A stretch of 64,000 nt of DNA from CAKOSP01 sp044432745 (GCA_044432745.1 JAWXUH010000004.1:58166-122165); one strand, 5' to 3'; counted from the first letter of the stretch, positions 7,771 through 16,740 are shown. Notes: generated by a model from the letters alone, not told the origin. Numbers and translations are program-made.

Positions 7771-9568
7771 GCTTATTATATTCCTTTTTTAAGTATACCG
7801 CTAATACTGATATATCACTAGGGTTTACTCCACTTATTCTTGATGCTTGCGCTATCGTTTTTGGTTTTACATTATTTAATTTTTGTTTTGCTTCGCTAGC
7901 TAAATTTAATATCAAATTATAATCTATATCAACAGGGATTTTTTTATCTTCTAATTTCTTTAATTTTTCTGCCTGCTCTATTGCTTTTTTTATGTAACCT
8001 TCATATTTAACTAAAACTTCTACCTCTTTCATAATATCTTTATTTTTTAAATCTATTAAATCTTCTATTTTTATTTCTGGTCTTTTTAAATAATCGTATT
8101 TTGATATAGTTTTGTTTTCTAATTTAATTTTTTCTATTTTTAAATTTTCTATTAAATTTTCTATATCACTTTCTTTTTTAATAACTCTTTGATATTTTTC
8201 TTCTTCTATTGCTCCCTTTTCATATGCAATCTTTGTTAATCTACTATCAGCATTATCATGTCTAAGTATTAATCTAAATTCTGCTCTAGAAGTTAACATT
8301 CTGTAAGGTTCTATTGTTCCTTTTGTTACTAAATCATCTATTAATACACCTATATATGCCTCATTTCTTTTTAATACAATCGGATCTTTATCATCTAATT
8401 TCATTACTGCATTTATACCTGCTATAATACCTTGACCTGCTGCCTCTTCATAACCACTTGTTCCATTTATTTGACCTGCTGTAAATAAGTTTTCTATTAT
8501 TTTATTTTCTAAATTAGCATTTATTTGAAGCGGATCAATCGCATCATATTCTATAGCATATGCATACTTCATTATTTCTGCATTTTCTAGTCCATCTAAT
8601 GATTTTACCATTAATTCTTGTATGTCTTTTGGCATACTTGTAGAAAACCCTTGTAAGTACCATTCATCATAAAAATTACTTTCTGGTTCTAGAAATAATT
8701 GATGTCTTTTTTTATCTTGAAATCTAACTAACTTATCTTCTATCGAAGGACAATATCTAGGTCCTGTTCCAGTAACATTACCTCCATACATAGCACTTTT
8801 ATCTAAATTATCTACTATCACTTGGTGTGTTTTTTCATTTGTATAAATTAGATAACAACTTCTTTGATTATCAACATCATACGTTGATTCAGTATCAAAA
8901 CTAAATGAATATTTTTCTTTATCACCAGGTTCTTCACTCATTTTATCAAAGTTAACACTTGAACCTTTTATTCTAACAGGAGTACCTGTTTTTAATCTTA
9001 TTATCTTTAAACCATTTTCTTTTAAATTATCCGATAATCTGTTACTTCTTTTTTCTCCGTGTGGCCCACTTTCAATACTTTCGTTTCCTATTAATATATT
9101 TGATTTTGTATACGTACCTGTTGTTAATATTACTATTTTACTTTTTATTTCGGTTCCATCTTCTAGTATTACACCTTTTACTACGTTATTTTCAATAATC
9201 AGATCTTCTACTATACTTTCTTGGATTTCTAAATTTTCTAATCCATCTAAATATTTTACCATCTCTTTTTGGTATATTACTTTATCTGCTTGCCCTCTTA
9301 AACATTGAACTGCAGGTCCTTTTGAAGCATTTAACATCTTTAATTGCAGTAAACTTTTATCTGCTATTTTACCCATTAAACCACCTAATGCATCAACTTC
9401 TCTTACTATTACACCTTTGCTAGTACCACCAATTGAAGGATTGCAAGGCATATCTGCAATATTGTTTATATTTATAGTTAACAGTAAAGTTTTTTTACCC
9501 ATTTTACTACTAATATGCGCTGCTTCGCATCCAGCATGTCCTGCACCTACTACAATTACATCTATCAT
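7763..9568 (-). CDS. mnmG: tRNA uridine-5-carboxymethylaminomethyl modification enzyme MnmG
   Basis: A 601-residue FAD-binding enzyme (GidA). The dinucleotide motif VVGAGHAGCEA is at the N-terminus, followed by PCNPSIGGTSKG and KMLNASKGPAVQCLRGQADK, and then the MnmG C-terminal helical domain with ISGVNPSDIS near the end. Together with MnmE it modifies U34 of tRNAs. I place the start at ATG 9568, not the in-frame ATG 21 bases upstream: the later start begins exactly at the conserved MIDVIVVGAG, leaves five bases after the mnmE stop and is preceded by AGGAAAGTAGG. Confidence 0.96.
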   Translation of the reverse strand: MIDVIVVGAGHAGCEAAHISSKMGKKTLLLTININNIADMPCNPSIGGTSKGVIVREVDALGGLMGKIADKSLLQLKMLNASKGPAVQCLRGQADKVIYQKEMVKYLDGLENLEIQESIVEDLIIENNVVKGVILEDGTEIKSKIVILTTGTYTKSNILIGNESIESGPHGEKRSNRLSDNLKENGLKIIRLKTGTPVRIKGSSVNFDKMSEEPGDKEKYSFSFDTESTYDVDNQRSCYLIYTNEKTHQVIVDNLDKSAMYGGNVTGTGPRYCPSIEDKLVRFQDKKRHQLFLEPESNFYDEWYLQGFSTSMPKDIQELMVKSLDGLENAEIMKYAYAIEYDAIDPLQINANLENKIIENLFTAGQINGTSGYEEAAGQGIIAGINAVMKLDDKDPIVLKRNEAYIGVLIDDLVTKGTIEPYRMLTSRAEFRLILRHDNADSRLTKIAYEKGAIEEEKYQRVIKKESDIENLIENLKIEKIKLENKTISKYDYLKRPEIKIEDLIDLKNKDIMKEVEVLVKYEGYIKKAIEQAEKLKKLEDKKIPVDIDYNLILNLASEAKQKLNNVKPKTIAQASRISGVNPSDISVLAVYLKKEYNKHE

Positions 9569-9573
9569 ATTAC

Positions 9574-10911
9574 CTACTTTCCTAGACAAAAATTACTAAA
9601 GATTTTATCAACTAATTCATCTTCGTAAAATTCTCCTGTTATTTCTCCTAAAAATTGCCATGCATTTTTTAAATCTATTTCTATTATATCAATTGGCATC
9701 ATATTATTTTTTGAATCCATTGCAGAATTTATAGAAACATACGTTTTTTTCATTAATTCTACTTGTCTCATATTTCCTAAATAAGTCATATCTTCGTTTA
9801 ATATTTCTTTTATTCTTAATTTATCTACCAATTTTTCTTTTAATTCGTCAATACCTTCTGCACTTATAGTATTACCCTTCACATGATCAAATCCTACTTT
9901 TACTTTTCCTTCTAAATCACTTTTATTTATAAAAATCAAAGATTTATCTGATTCTAAACTTTCTATCATTTCTTCTTCTTCTTTTGTAAGAATATCATTA
10001 TTATTTACTACCATCAAAACAAAATCTGCTTTCTTTATTTGATTCTTACTCTTCTCTACTCCGATTTTTTCCACTACATCTTCGGTTTCCCTTATACCTG
10101 CTGTGTCTATGAAATTAATTTTTATATCATTTAAAGATATTGAACCCTCTACTATATCTCTAGTCGTACCTGGTATATTTGTAACAATTGCTTTTTCCTC
10201 ATCTAAAAATGCATTAAGCAAACTACTTTTACCCACGTTAGGTTTCCCTATTATTGCAATATTAATACCATCTTTTATTATTCTTGCATTTTCAGAATCT
10301 TTTATTATTTTTTCTAATTCTATGTTTATGTCTTCTAAATAGTTATCTATCATTTCGTCTGTTACTATTACTTCATCTTGATATTCTGGATAATCTATAT
10401 TAACTTCTATATTTGCTAGAATACCTGCTATATTTTCTCTTAAATTATTTATTTTTGTATATAGCTTTCCACTTACTGAATTCATATACATTTTTCTTGC
10501 ACTTTCACTCGTTGCATTAATTAAATCATTTACTGCTTCTGCTTTTGTTAAATCTATTCTTCCATTTAAAAAAGCCCTTTTAGTAAATTCTCCCGGTTCT
10601 GCAAGTGAACAACCTTTTTCTAACAATAACTCTAATATTTTGCTAGTAGTTCTATAACCACCATGACAATTTATTTCAATCAAATCTTCACAAGTATACG
10701 TTTTTGGAGCTCTCATTAAAGATATTAATACTTCATCTATTTTTTCTGCTTCGTCTTGTATATATCCATAATTTATAGTATGAGACTCTACATTATTCAA
10801 GTCTTTTGAAAAAATTTTATTTACCATTAAAATAGCATCTTTCCCAGATACTCTTACTATTGATATTGCCCCACCTAAGGATGTAGAAATTGATGCTATT
10901 GTATTATCCAT
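9574..10911 (-). CDS. mnmE: tRNA modification GTPase MnmE
   Basis: A 445-residue protein with an N-terminal tetrahydrofolate-binding domain, a central G domain and a C-terminal cysteine motif. The G domain carries GKPNVGKSSL (P-loop), DTAGIRET (G3) and NKSDL (G4). The protein ends in FCLGK, the expected C-x-G-K. It forms a complex with MnmG, encoded immediately downstream, to install the 5-carboxymethylaminomethyl group on wobble uridines. Length is normal for the family (about 450-460). Confidence 0.96.
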   Translation of the reverse strand: MDNTIASISTSLGGAISIVRVSGKDAILMVNKIFSKDLNNVESHTINYGYIQDEAEKIDEVLISLMRAPKTYTCEDLIEINCHGGYRTTSKILELLLEKGCSLAEPGEFTKRAFLNGRIDLTKAEAVNDLINATSESARKMYMNSVSGKLYTKINNLRENIAGILANIEVNIDYPEYQDEVIVTDEMIDNYLEDINIELEKIIKDSENARIIKDGINIAIIGKPNVGKSSLLNAFLDEEKAIVTNIPGTTRDIVEGSISLNDIKINFIDTAGIRETEDVVEKIGVEKSKNQIKKADFVLMVVNNNDILTKEEEEMIESLESDKSLIFINKSDLEGKVKVGFDHVKGNTISAEGIDELKEKLVDKLRIKEILNEDMTYLGNMRQVELMKKTYVSINSAMDSKNNMMPIDIIEIDLKNAWQFLGEITGEFYEDELVDKIFSNFCLGK

Positions 10912-10935
10912 AATTTTTCCTCTTTTTTTTCATAT

Positions 10936-10964
10936 AGTATAGCATATATAATACATTTTTTAAA
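10936..10964 (-). promoter_or_regulatory. Candidate promoter of mnmE-mnmG-rsmG
   Basis: Minus strand: -10 TATACT (10936-10941) preceded by TGC (extended -10), a 17-base spacer and a weak -35 TTTAAA (10959-10964). Confidence 0.4.
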
Positions 10965-10981
10965 TAATTATTTTATTAAAT

Positions 10982-11008
10982 AAAAAAACATATACATTTA
11001 TATATGTT
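10982..11008 (-). terminator. Terminator after jag
   Basis: Minus strand stem AACATATA/TATATGTT with a 6-base loop and a following run of seven T. It ends the rpmH-rnpA-yidC-jag transcript. Confidence 0.7.
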
Positions 11009-11595
11009 TATTTACATTCTATAACTATTGCTCTATTAGGTTCTTCACCTTTACTAATTGTTTTTATTCCATCTATTTGTGATAATTCGTCATGAACTAT
11101 TTTTCTTTCAAAAGATGTCATAGAATCTAAAATTACAGATATATTCGTTTTTTGCACTTCATATGCTGTTTTTTTAGCTAATGAAATAATATTTTTTAAT
11201 TTTTTATTTCTATAATCTTCTACATCTATACTAATATTATAATAAACATTATAGTTATTGAATATTTTTTGTCTTACTAGTTTTTCTAATGCATCTATTA
11301 CATTACCGTTTTTCCCTATTAAACACGATCCATTATCCGTTTTTATATTTAGCGTTTTTCTACTAAAATTTTCTTTTATTTCAAAATCTATTTTAGTATT
11401 TAATCCACCTGCTACTTCAGTCAAATAACTTTTTATAACTTCGTCTAATTCCTTTTTAAAATAGGCAATTAACTCTACTTCGTCATCTTGCATATTTTGT
11501 TTAATGACTAATTCATCTACTTCTACTTTACTTTCAAGTAGAAGTTTTTTTAAAGCTAATTCATATGTTTTGTCTTTATTTACTAGTTTTTCCAT
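11008..11595 (-). CDS. jag: RNA-binding protein KhpB/Jag
   Basis: A 195-residue protein with the KhpB domain order: a degenerate Jag N-terminal domain (1-50), a KH domain with the IGKNG signature (about 112-116) and a C-terminal R3H domain with FERKIVHDELSQI and RAIVIE. KhpB binds RNA and, with KhpA, affects cell elongation and division in Gram-positive bacteria. It follows yidC as in most Firmicutes, and its start overlaps the end of yidC by 20 bases. Confidence 0.93.
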   Translation of the reverse strand: MEKLVNKDKTYELALKKLLLESKVEVDELVIKQNMQDDEVELIAYFKKELDEVIKSYLTEVAGGLNTKIDFEIKENFSRKTLNIKTDNGSCLIGKNGNVIDALEKLVRQKIFNNYNVYYNISIDVEDYRNKKLKNIISLAKKTAYEVQKTNISVILDSMTSFERKIVHDELSQIDGIKTISKGEEPNRAIVIECK

Positions 11596-12646
11596 TCTTT
11601 TTACCTTCTTTTTTGTCTAATTTTTCTTTTATGTTTACTTTTGTATTTTTGTTAGGTAAATCTTTTTTAGTTTTTTCTTTTTTTGTGTTTTTAGGTTCTT
11701 TTTCCCCTAAAATTTTATTAATAATTGTTGTTTGAATTGCAATAAATACATATGTTACTATCCAATAAAAATGTAATGCTGTTGGAAAGAATAATGAAGA
11801 AATTAATATGAAAATTGTCATAAAATTTAACATTGTCTTCATTTGTTTTTCAGATTCATCATTTGTTTGAGGATTTTGACTCATTGTATGTTTAAATGAT
11901 AAATATGTTGATCCAGCTATCATTAACATTAATAATATATATTGATATTCACCATTTGTAATACCTGTATACGGAGTCATTCCTAAATTGTATCCTAATA
12001 ATTTTCCCTCATATATTGATGGTATTCTATATATTGCATCTAAGAATGCAAAGAATATTGGTAATTGAATCAATGCTGGAAGACATCCTGCCAATGGATT
12101 AATGTTGTATTTTTTATAAACCGCCATCATTTCTTGACTTTTTAATAATTGAGATTCATTATCTTTTTTATTTTCATATTTTTTATCTAATTTTTTTAAC
12201 TCTGGTCCAGCTTTTCTCATATTTATAGATTGTTTGCTAGTTTTTATTTGTAATGGTAATAATATTAATCTTATTAATATTCCAACTAAAATTACTGCTA
12301 TACCTAAATTTATAACTATATTTCCTATAGAAGTTATAGCAAATGCTGTTGGTTTTACAAAGATCAATTCCCACATTGAATCCGTTTTGTTTGAATTTAC
12401 TTTAAAATTCTCACAAGTTGGTAATTTATCTAACGAAAAAGATAACTGATTTTCATGTTCTTTATATAAATCATAAATTTCTGTACCTTCACTTGGTTTA
12501 CATAAAATATCATTTCTTAATTGTTGTCCTGTTTCAGTATATACAATTACATTCTTATCTTCATCTAAAAGGTAATCATTGTTACCACATCCTGCAGTTA
12601 ACATTATCGTACATACAGCAACTATTGCTAGTAATTTATTTTTCAT
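11576..12646 (-). CDS. yidC: Membrane protein insertase YidC/OxaA lipoprotein
   Basis: A 356-residue Gram-positive YidC. It starts with a lipoprotein signal peptide ending in the lipobox LTAGC (cysteine near residue 20). A conserved core with five hydrophobic segments follows, including LIRLILLPLQIKTSKQS with the functional arginine, and GCLPALIQLPIFFAFL. The C-terminal 50 residues are rich in lysine and probably contact the ribosome. It inserts proteins into the membrane with or without SecYEG. The start overlaps the rnpA stop by 11 bases. B. subtilis SpoIIIJ, a paralogue at the same locus, is needed for sporulation; the same role here is inference. Confidence 0.95.
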   Translation of the reverse strand: MKNKLLAIVAVCTIMLTAGCGNNDYLLDEDKNVIVYTETGQQLRNDILCKPSEGTEIYDLYKEHENQLSFSLDKLPTCENFKVNSNKTDSMWELIFVKPTAFAITSIGNIVINLGIAVILVGILIRLILLPLQIKTSKQSINMRKAGPELKKLDKKYENKKDNESQLLKSQEMMAVYKKYNINPLAGCLPALIQLPIFFAFLDAIYRIPSIYEGKLLGYNLGMTPYTGITNGEYQYILLMLMIAGSTYLSFKHTMSQNPQTNDESEKQMKTMLNFMTIFILISSLFFPTALHFYWIVTYVFIAIQTTIINKILGEKEPKNTKKEKTKKDLPNKNTKVNIKEKLDKKEGKKNGKTSK

Positions 12647-12971
12647 TATTCTCCTTAGTAATTAATTTTATTAATTTTTTTTCTTTTTCTTCGAATGTCA
12701 TTTCTATACCATTCTTCTTTATCATTATAATATATTTATTATTATTTGAAAAGTTTTTTTTATTTTTATCTATTATATTTCTTATTTGTCTTTTTTGTTT
12801 ATTACGTTCAACTGCATTTCCTAATTTTTTAGAAACCGCTATTCCAAATAAAGGTATTTCCGATTTTGTTTTAGTTATAAATACATTAAACGCATCGTTT
12901 TTAATTCTTTTTCCTTTGTTAATAATATAATCAAATTCTCTAGCTTTTTTTACTACTTCTCTTTTTTTCAT
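12636..12971 (-). CDS. rnpA: Ribonuclease P protein component
   Basis: A 111-residue basic protein with the RNase P signature LGNAVERNKQKRQIRNI near residues 50-66. It binds the RNase P RNA and helps it mature the 5' ends of tRNAs. The gene lies between rpmH and yidC as is usual. A terminator-like hairpin separates it from rpmH, so its expression may be set by partial readthrough. Confidence 0.95.
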   Translation of the reverse strand: MKKREVVKKAREFDYIINKGKRIKNDAFNVFITKTKSEIPLFGIAVSKKLGNAVERNKQKRQIRNIIDKNKKNFSNNNKYIIMIKKNGIEMTFEEKEKKLIKLITKENNEK

Positions 12972-12987
12972 TAATATATTTCCCTAT

Positions 12988-13016
12988 AAAAAAACACACA
13001 TTAAATTTTAATGTGT
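12988..13016 (-). terminator. Intercistronic terminator between rpmH and rnpA
   Basis: Minus strand: ACACATTAAA and TTTAATGTGT form a perfect inverted repeat followed by GTG and seven T. The left arm contains the last codons and stop of rpmH. It probably acts as an attenuator giving more rpmH than rnpA mRNA. Confidence 0.7.
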
Positions 13017-13136
13017 AAGTCTTTTACGGCCTTTAGCTCTTCTTCTATTAACTATTCCAGTTCCTGCTTGTTTTCTAGCGAAAAAACCATGAACTTTTTT
13101 AGTTTTTCTTTTATTTGGTTGCCAAGTTCTTTTCAT
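13008..13136 (-). CDS. rpmH: 50S ribosomal protein L34
   Basis: A 42-residue, very basic protein: MKRTWQPNKRKTKKVHGFF followed by RRRAKGRKRLTH. The sequence matches L34 across its whole length (usual length 44). It is part of the large ribosomal subunit. The gene is divergent from dnaA and adjacent to rnpA, the standard arrangement at the bacterial origin. AAGGAGTGAT lies before the ATG and a good promoter is 34 bases upstream. Confidence 0.97.
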   Translation of the reverse strand: MKRTWQPNKRKTKKVHGFFARKQAGTGIVNRRRAKGRKRLTH

Positions 13137-13169
13137 AAAATAATCACTCCTTTTTTCATTTGCTTCATT

Positions 13170-13199
13170 ATTATAATATCAAAGTAGCTAAAAAGTCAA
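13170..13199 (-). promoter_or_regulatory. Promoter of rpmH
   Basis: Minus strand: -35 TTGACT (13194-13199), 18-base spacer, -10 TATAAT (13170-13175). It drives the rpmH-rnpA-yidC-jag genes. Confidence 0.75.
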
Positions 13200-13282
13200 G
13201 AAATATATACAATATTAAGAGTTATATACTAAATATCTTATTATATATATTATTCTTTTATCATAAATTTAGTTTTTTTTTG

Positions 13283-13532
13283 TGTTGATAACATATTTAA
13301 CATATATTATAAATATCAATTTTATAATTAAATTTGATATTTTTTGTTAATAAGTGATTTATAATCGTTTTTTTTTACTAGTTTTCCACATATTAACATT
13401 AATTAACAATTACTTTTCCACTTTTCCACAACTTTTATGAAAATTGCGTCAAAAAAAATGTTGATAGATGTTGATAACTTGTTTTTCCTCTGTTTGTTTC
13501 TTGGTTATTTTTGTGAAAAAAAATGTTAATAA
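13283..13532. other. Replication origin oriC, part upstream of dnaA
   Basis: The 480-base gap between rpmH and dnaA is gene-free and AT-rich. It contains many 9-mers close to the DnaA box TTATCCACA. In one direction: TTTTCCACA at 13382 and 13422, TTTTCCACT at 13414. In the other: TGTTGATAA at 13283 and 13469, TGTTGATAG at 13459, TGTTAATAA at 13345 and 13524. Coding strands switch here: leftward genes are on minus, rightward genes on plus. This matches the incAB half of a bipartite Bacillus-type origin. Confidence 0.85.
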
Positions 13533-13616
13533 CATGTTATTTAAAATTTACTCTTCCATTTTTTCTATTTTTGTTTTACAATTAAAGGGATTAATTTGTT
13601 AGTTTGGGGGTGAGTT

Positions 13617-14978
13617 ATGAAAGCTAATGATCTTTTTAAGCAATTTTTGTCTGAAATATCAAACGAAATTTCGCCGTCTTTATATAATTTATGGTTTAGT
13701 GATGTTCATTTAATAAGTTTAGAAAATAACGTTGTTAGAATAAAAGTTCCAATGTTAATGCATAAAAAAATGATAAACCATTTATTTCAAGACTTAATAG
13801 ATTCTACTATATTTAATATAACTGGTGAAAAACATGAATTTGAGTTTTTAACTGAGGAAGATATAGAAGATAGTAATGATGTTGCTGATACATTGAATAA
13901 AAGTGATGTGAAAGAAAATGTTGATAACATTAACTCTTGGAACACACATTTAGATAATGATTTAAATTTTGATAATTTTGTAGTAGGTGAAACTAACAGG
14001 TTAGCTTTTATAGCTTCTAGATCTGTAGCACAAGCACCTGGTACCATTCATAATCCACTGTTTTTATACGGTAGAAGTGGTTTAGGTAAAACTCATTTAA
14101 TTCATTCTATAGGTAATTATATTACTGAAAACTCTGATAAAGTAGTTTTATATACTACAAGTAGTGAGTTTAGAAATGATTATAGTGAAATTTCTAATAA
14201 AGGAAATAACAGTTTAAATTATGCTAACGAATTTAAAAACAAATATAGAAATGTTGATGTATTAATTATAGACGACATACAATTTTTAGTAGGTGCAGAG
14301 AAAACTCAACAAGAGTTTTTTCATACCTTTAATTCCTTGCATCAATTAAATAAACAAATAATAATTACAAGTGATAAATCACCTGATGATTTGCAGAAAA
14401 TAGAAGATAGATTAACCAGTAGATTTAAATGGGGTTTACCTGTTAACATCAATCCTCCTGATTTTAATTTAAGATGCGATATTATTAGAGAAATATTCAA
14501 AAAGACTAGCATCGATAAGAAGATAAATGAAGATGTTATTGAATATATAGCCAATAGCTGCCTTAATGATGTAAGACATATAACTGGTACTATCAATAGA
14601 TTAATGGTATATACTGCTATGATGGTTCCAAAAACAATAGATCTTGATTTTGCTATAGAAGCGCTAAAAGATTATGTTAATAACAACGTATATTCAACTA
14701 ATTCTATAGATAATATACAAACAGTTGTTGCAGAACACTTTAAAGTAAGTGTTGAAGACATGAAAAGTAAGAAGAGAAATAGCAAAATTATTAGACCGAG
14801 ACATGTTGCTATGTACCTTTGTAGAACTGAAACAGACGAGAATTTAGCCAAGATTGGACTAGAATTTGGTGGTAGAGATCACTCAACAGTTATCTCTGCA
14901 TGTGAAAAAGTTAAAAAAGATTTACTAAAAGAACCAGATTTTGAAAAAATGTTAAAATACATCAAAGAAAAGTTATAA
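13617..14978 (+). CDS. dnaA: Chromosomal replication initiator protein DnaA
   Basis: A 453-residue DnaA. Domain I is at residues 1-80 and a linker follows to about 115. The AAA+ domain has GRSGLGKTHLIHSIG (Walker A) and VLIIDDIQFL (Walker B). Domain IV carries the DnaA-box signature FGGRDHSTVISACEKV near 420. It binds DnaA boxes and melts oriC. Boxes are present on both sides of the gene, so autoregulation is likely. GGGGGTGA sits just before the ATG. Confidence 0.98.
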   Translation: MKANDLFKQFLSEISNEISPSLYNLWFSDVHLISLENNVVRIKVPMLMHKKMINHLFQDLIDSTIFNITGEKHEFEFLTEEDIEDSNDVADTLNKSDVKENVDNINSWNTHLDNDLNFDNFVVGETNRLAFIASRSVAQAPGTIHNPLFLYGRSGLGKTHLIHSIGNYITENSDKVVLYTTSSEFRNDYSEISNKGNNSLNYANEFKNKYRNVDVLIIDDIQFLVGAEKTQQEFFHTFNSLHQLNKQIIITSDKSPDDLQKIEDRLTSRFKWGLPVNINPPDFNLRCDIIREIFKKTSIDKKINEDVIEYIANSCLNDVRHITGTINRLMVYTAMMVPKTIDLDFAIEALKDYVNNNVYSTNSIDNIQTVVAEHFKVSVEDMKSKKRNSKIIRPRHVAMYLCRTETDENLAKIGLEFGGRDHSTVISACEKVKKDLLKEPDFEKMLKYIKEKL

Positions 14979-14979
14979 T

Positions 14980-15049
14980 AATGTTGATAACTTTTTCCCA
15001 TAACTACTTGAAAAAAAATAGTTTTTTAAAGTTATCAACATTATCAACA
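14980..15049. other. Replication origin oriC, dnaA-dnaN intergenic part
   Basis: Three DnaA boxes lie in 112 bases: TGTTGATAA at 14982, TTATCAACA at 15032 and 15041. The first two are parts of a perfect 15-base inverted repeat (14980-14994 and 15028-15042) whose arms are 33 bases apart, with an inner AACTA/TAGTT stem. An AT-only stretch follows to about 15073 and is a plausible unwinding element. This corresponds to incC of B. subtilis. The hairpin may also end dnaA transcription. Confidence 0.75.
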
Positions 15050-15090
15050 TTGTAATAAATATAATTATATAAAAGAAAGAAGGAATAACA

Positions 15091-16209
15091 ATGAAATTTA
15101 CAATAGAAAAAAATATTATTTTAGATGCTCTAACAAATGTTACTAGAGCATTATCTCAAAAAATAACTATACCTGTGTTAAGTGGTATAAAATTTGAATT
15201 AAAAAGTACTGGATTAACTTTACTTGCTAGTGATTCAGAATTAACTATAAGAGTAGAAATACCAGAAATTGATATTGCTAACATAGAAAACGAAGGGGAT
15301 TGTATTATATATAGTAAATCTATATTAGATATTATTAGAAAAATGCCTAGTAATACTATTCAATTTGAAGCTAATGAATTTAAGGTTAAAATATTTTCTA
15401 ATACAAATGAATATAATTTAAATTGTTTCGAACTTAAGGATTATCCAAATTTTAATATTCAAGAATCAAAAGAATCTCTTAAAATAACTAGTAAAGATTT
15501 AAAAGTAGCAATAGATCAAACTTCATATGCAATGTCTTTACAAGAAATAAGACCATTATTAACCGGGACAAACATACTTACTACAGAAAATGATCTTTGT
15601 TTTGTTACTACAGATTCTTACAGACTATCAAAAAAGATAATAACTGCAGAAAGAAATCTAACTGATGATATAAACATAGTTTTACCTGGTAGAACAATGC
15701 ATGAACTTAGTAAAATAATAACAGACGATGATAGTGATGTTTATATGCATTTCTTTAATAATAAAGTAGTTATAATGTATAATAAAATAACAATTCAAAG
15801 TAATTTATTAAGTGGTAGTTTTCCTGAAACATCACATTTTATTCCTGAAGAATTTGCGTATATTATAAATTTAAATTTGAAACTTTTTTATGATGCTATT
15901 GATAGAGCTTCTTTACTTGCAAGTAATAAAGATAAAAATATTATTAAGTTTAATATCGAAGACAAAGAAATGTTGATAACTTCTGCAAGCGAAGAAGTAG
16001 GTAGAACAGAAGAAAAAATTAACATTGATTCTAATAAGAAAGAAAAGATTAATATTTCGATGAATTCTAAATACTTATTAGATGCTCTTAAGGTAATAAA
16101 AGAAGAAGATATATTATTTTTAATAAATAGTGAAGATAAACCGATTATTATTAAGGGTGTAAGCGACGAAAAATTAACAGGATTGATTCTTCCTATACAA
16201 AATTTCTAG
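15091..16209 (+). CDS. dnaN: DNA polymerase III beta sliding clamp
   Basis: A 372-residue sliding clamp with the three-fold repeated clamp fold. Recognisable segments are the N-terminal MKFTIEKNIILDALTNVTRAL, ALSQKITIPVLSGI and the C-terminal LTGLILPIQNF. It forms a ring on DNA that tethers the polymerase and many repair proteins. GAAGGAATAACA precedes the ATG. It follows dnaA as usual. Confidence 0.97.
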   Translation: MKFTIEKNIILDALTNVTRALSQKITIPVLSGIKFELKSTGLTLLASDSELTIRVEIPEIDIANIENEGDCIIYSKSILDIIRKMPSNTIQFEANEFKVKIFSNTNEYNLNCFELKDYPNFNIQESKESLKITSKDLKVAIDQTSYAMSLQEIRPLLTGTNILTTENDLCFVTTDSYRLSKKIITAERNLTDDINIVLPGRTMHELSKIITDDDSDVYMHFFNNKVVIMYNKITIQSNLLSGSFPETSHFIPEEFAYIINLNLKLFYDAIDRASLLASNKDKNIIKFNIEDKEMLITSASEEVGRTEEKINIDSNKKEKINISMNSKYLLDALKVIKEEDILFLINSEDKPIIIKGVSDEKLTGLILPIQNF

Positions 16210-16211
16210 AA

Positions 16212-16219
16212 TTCGACAA
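16212..16219. promoter_or_regulatory. Spo0A box (0A box)
   Basis: TTCGACAA is the exact reverse complement of the 0A box TTGTCGAA. It lies directly after the dnaN stop and 58 bases upstream of the ComK-like gene. Spo0A is encoded in this window. Whether the site activates or represses is unknown. Confidence 0.5.
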
Positions 16220-16276
16220 TTTTTTAAAAATTTTTATGTTAAATTAATGTAAAAATTTTTTTTATGGGGGAATTTT

Positions 16277-16714
16277 ATGAAAAATTATATATTAAATAAT
16301 AATACATGTGCAGTGATTGCAACATATTCTGGTTGTACTATAATAGACAATAAGGGTAATACCTTACTAGAGGAAAGAGCTTACAATTTGCTTAAATATA
16401 ATTGTGAACATTATGGTTGTTCTTATAACGACCGAGTTACAGACAGTAAATCATTACTAAATGCATCTTACAAATTACCGATAGTAATTAATGATAAGGA
16501 TAATTTCATAATGTTTCCAACATCTTCTTTTAGATGCGATTCTTGTTCTTGGATCAATATTGGTATGGTTGATAAATATTATCAACAAAGAAAGAATAAA
16601 ACTGTCGTAATTTTTAAAAATAAACAAAAAATTATATTAGATATAAGCTATTTTATATTAGAAAAACAAATAATGAGAGCTTCTAGGATGATTAGTTTGT
16701 TACCAATAGAATAA
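16277..16714 (+). CDS. ComK-family competence transcription factor-like protein
   Basis: A 145-residue protein matching the ComK family along its length. It has IIDNKGNTLLEE early, then YGCSYNDR (46-53), KLPIVI (66-71), FPTSS (80-84) and CDSCSWI (87-93). In B. subtilis ComK the equivalent blocks are a YFGSSFEGR-like segment, a HKVPI-like segment and an FPT/CxWI region. ComK activates genes for DNA uptake and recombination. GGGGGAATTTT precedes the ATG. This slot, between dnaN and recF, normally holds the S4-domain gene yaaA, absent here. A Spo0A box lies upstream and a terminator directly downstream, so the gene forms its own unit. I did not see competence genes in the window. Confidence 0.8.
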   Translation: MKNYILNNNTCAVIATYSGCTIIDNKGNTLLEERAYNLLKYNCEHYGCSYNDRVTDSKSLLNASYKLPIVINDKDNFIMFPTSSFRCDSCSWINIGMVDKYYQQRKNKTVVIFKNKQKIILDISYFILEKQIMRASRMISLLPIE

Positions 16715-16740
16715 ATAACATAAAATTGTTATTTTTTTCT
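16714..16740 (+). terminator. Terminator of the ComK-like gene
   Basis: The stem AATAAC/GTTATT with an 8-base loop is followed by a T-rich run. It separates the gene from recF. Confidence 0.65.

Noticed and set aside
12418..12930. A 170-codon open frame on the plus strand opposite yidC and rnpA
   Set aside because: It is a shadow of two well-conserved genes on the minus strand. Its translation is low-complexity hydrophobic sequence rich in Leu, Ile and Phe, without domain signals.
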